Source: Amia ocellicauda (lineage: Eukaryota > Chordata > Actinopteri > Amiiformes > Amiidae). Taken from it: DNA of 64,000 nt. The notes below the pieces were generated by a model. That model ran no database searches and had not been told where the DNA came from. It worked only from the letters and a program-made list of their open reading frames with translations. Position numbers and translations under genes: made by a program. Each line of letters opens with the position of its first letter. Position 1 is the stretch's first letter. The DNA is taken from the NCBI RefSeq assembly GCF_036373705.1, contig NC_089851.1, positions 57,939,093 through 58,003,092 on the forward strand, read 5' to 3'. Below, in pieces: positions 63,484 to 64,000 of the stretch.

Positions 63484-64000
63484 ACAGACGGAGGTGTTGT
63501 GCTTGCTGCAGTCGTGCAGTTCCTTCACAGTTGCCAGAAATCATTTCCAGCACACGATTTTCTTTGTCGTTGAATGCAACATACGTGACCATTGGGGGAG
63601 CGATAGCAAGCAAGAGAGTTAGATATTGAGAGTCATAGATTGATAGCTAGCTAAATAGCTAGATAGATAGCTAGATAGATGGATGGATGGACGGCAAGGC
63701 AAGCATCTGATTGACTGTGGTCCATGATCTGCTGATATGCTACTATTCTACTGACCATTGGGGTAGCGATAGCAAGCAAGAGAGTTAGATATCAAGAGTC
63801 ATAGATAGATAGATAGATAGATGGATGGATGGACGGCAAGGCAAGCATCTGATTGACAGTGGTCCGTGATCTGCTGTTATGCTACTATGCTACTGACCAT
63901 TGGGGGAGCGATAGCAAGCAAGAGAGTTAGATATCGAGAGTCATAGATAGATAGATAGATAGATGGATGGATGGACGGCAAGGCAAGCATCTGATTGACA

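Larger units (their letters stand above)
62922..64000. repeat. tRNA tandem unit 3 (partial, runs off the window)
   Basis: Same contents. The (TTTTG)n is at 63,040-63,131. It continues through GATA subunits to the window end, so the array extends further. Confidence 0.95.

Noticed and set aside
60120..64000. CRISPR-like array in the regularly spaced repeats
   Set aside because: The 142-bp subunits have no unique spacers and contain GATA microsatellites. The context is vertebrate, so it is a minisatellite.

Overview
This window is intergenic DNA from a vertebrate, most likely a ray-finned fish. Four things suggest this: several fish-type Tc1-like transposon families, CR1, L2, L1 and Tx1-group LINEs, a tRNA-derived SINE with a TTA-rich tail, and a Maverick/Polinton (adintovirus-like) element whose proteins look like those of fish elements. 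I see no complete host protein-coding gene. Almost every protein-coding stretch belongs to a mobile element, and nearly all are broken by frameshifts or stops.

Edges (1-5.7 kb and 59.0-64.0 kb): both ends lie in the same kind of tRNA-gene array. On the right, a 1.26-kb unit is repeated at least 2.8 times. It carries tRNA-Thr(CGT) on +, tRNA-Asn(GTT) on -, a (TTTTG)n tract and 142-bp GATA-rich subunits. It is preceded by tRNA-Pro, tRNA-Leu and a truncated tRNA-Asp. On the left, decayed copies of the same Thr/Asn/Leu/Asp order occur. They are interrupted by Tx1-group LINEs, one of which sits in a tRNA-Asp/tRNA-Leu spacer with a 77-78-bp target duplication.

9-31 kb: layered repeats. These include a Tc1 relic (9.3 kb), pieces of a Cys-rich fish protein (10.8 and 17.2 kb), a Tc1 copy (12.1 kb), a CR1 LINE (13.2-15 kb), the right end of an old Maverick (15.1-17.1 kb), an L1 interrupted by a Tc1 fragment (18.5-20.3 kb), a full-length Tc1 (22.1-23.7 kb), a Harbinger relic (24 kb), palindromic MITEs, and a 2-kb dispersed repeat present three times. 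A TIR-bounded segment (27.8-30.6 kb) holds what looks like the last exon of a fish gene.

31.6-43.1 kb: an 11.5-kb Maverick/Polinton with inverted repeats of about 650 bp and a 6-bp target duplication (catcag/cataag). A paralogous empty site lies at 26.53 kb. Rightward genes: integrase, a penton-like minor capsid protein, a small basic protein, a truncated major capsid protein and an adenain-like protease. Leftward genes: a conserved unknown, a small hydrophobic-tailed protein, a small ORF and protein-primed DNA polymerase B. A tRNA-Leu(TAA)-like gene lies just inside the left inverted repeat. An unidentified spliced gene lies just inside the right one, and the same gene is fuller in the 15-kb relic. 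No FtsK/HerA-type packaging ATPase was seen.

43-59 kb: the rest of the 2-kb repeat, AT-rich low-complexity DNA, a TIR-bounded element containing an LTR-like block, a Gypsy-like LTR with a tRNA-Leu primer site, an L2 fragment, three more Tc1-like elements, a solo LTR with a perfect 5-bp target duplication, and an inverted tRNA-Pro fragment.
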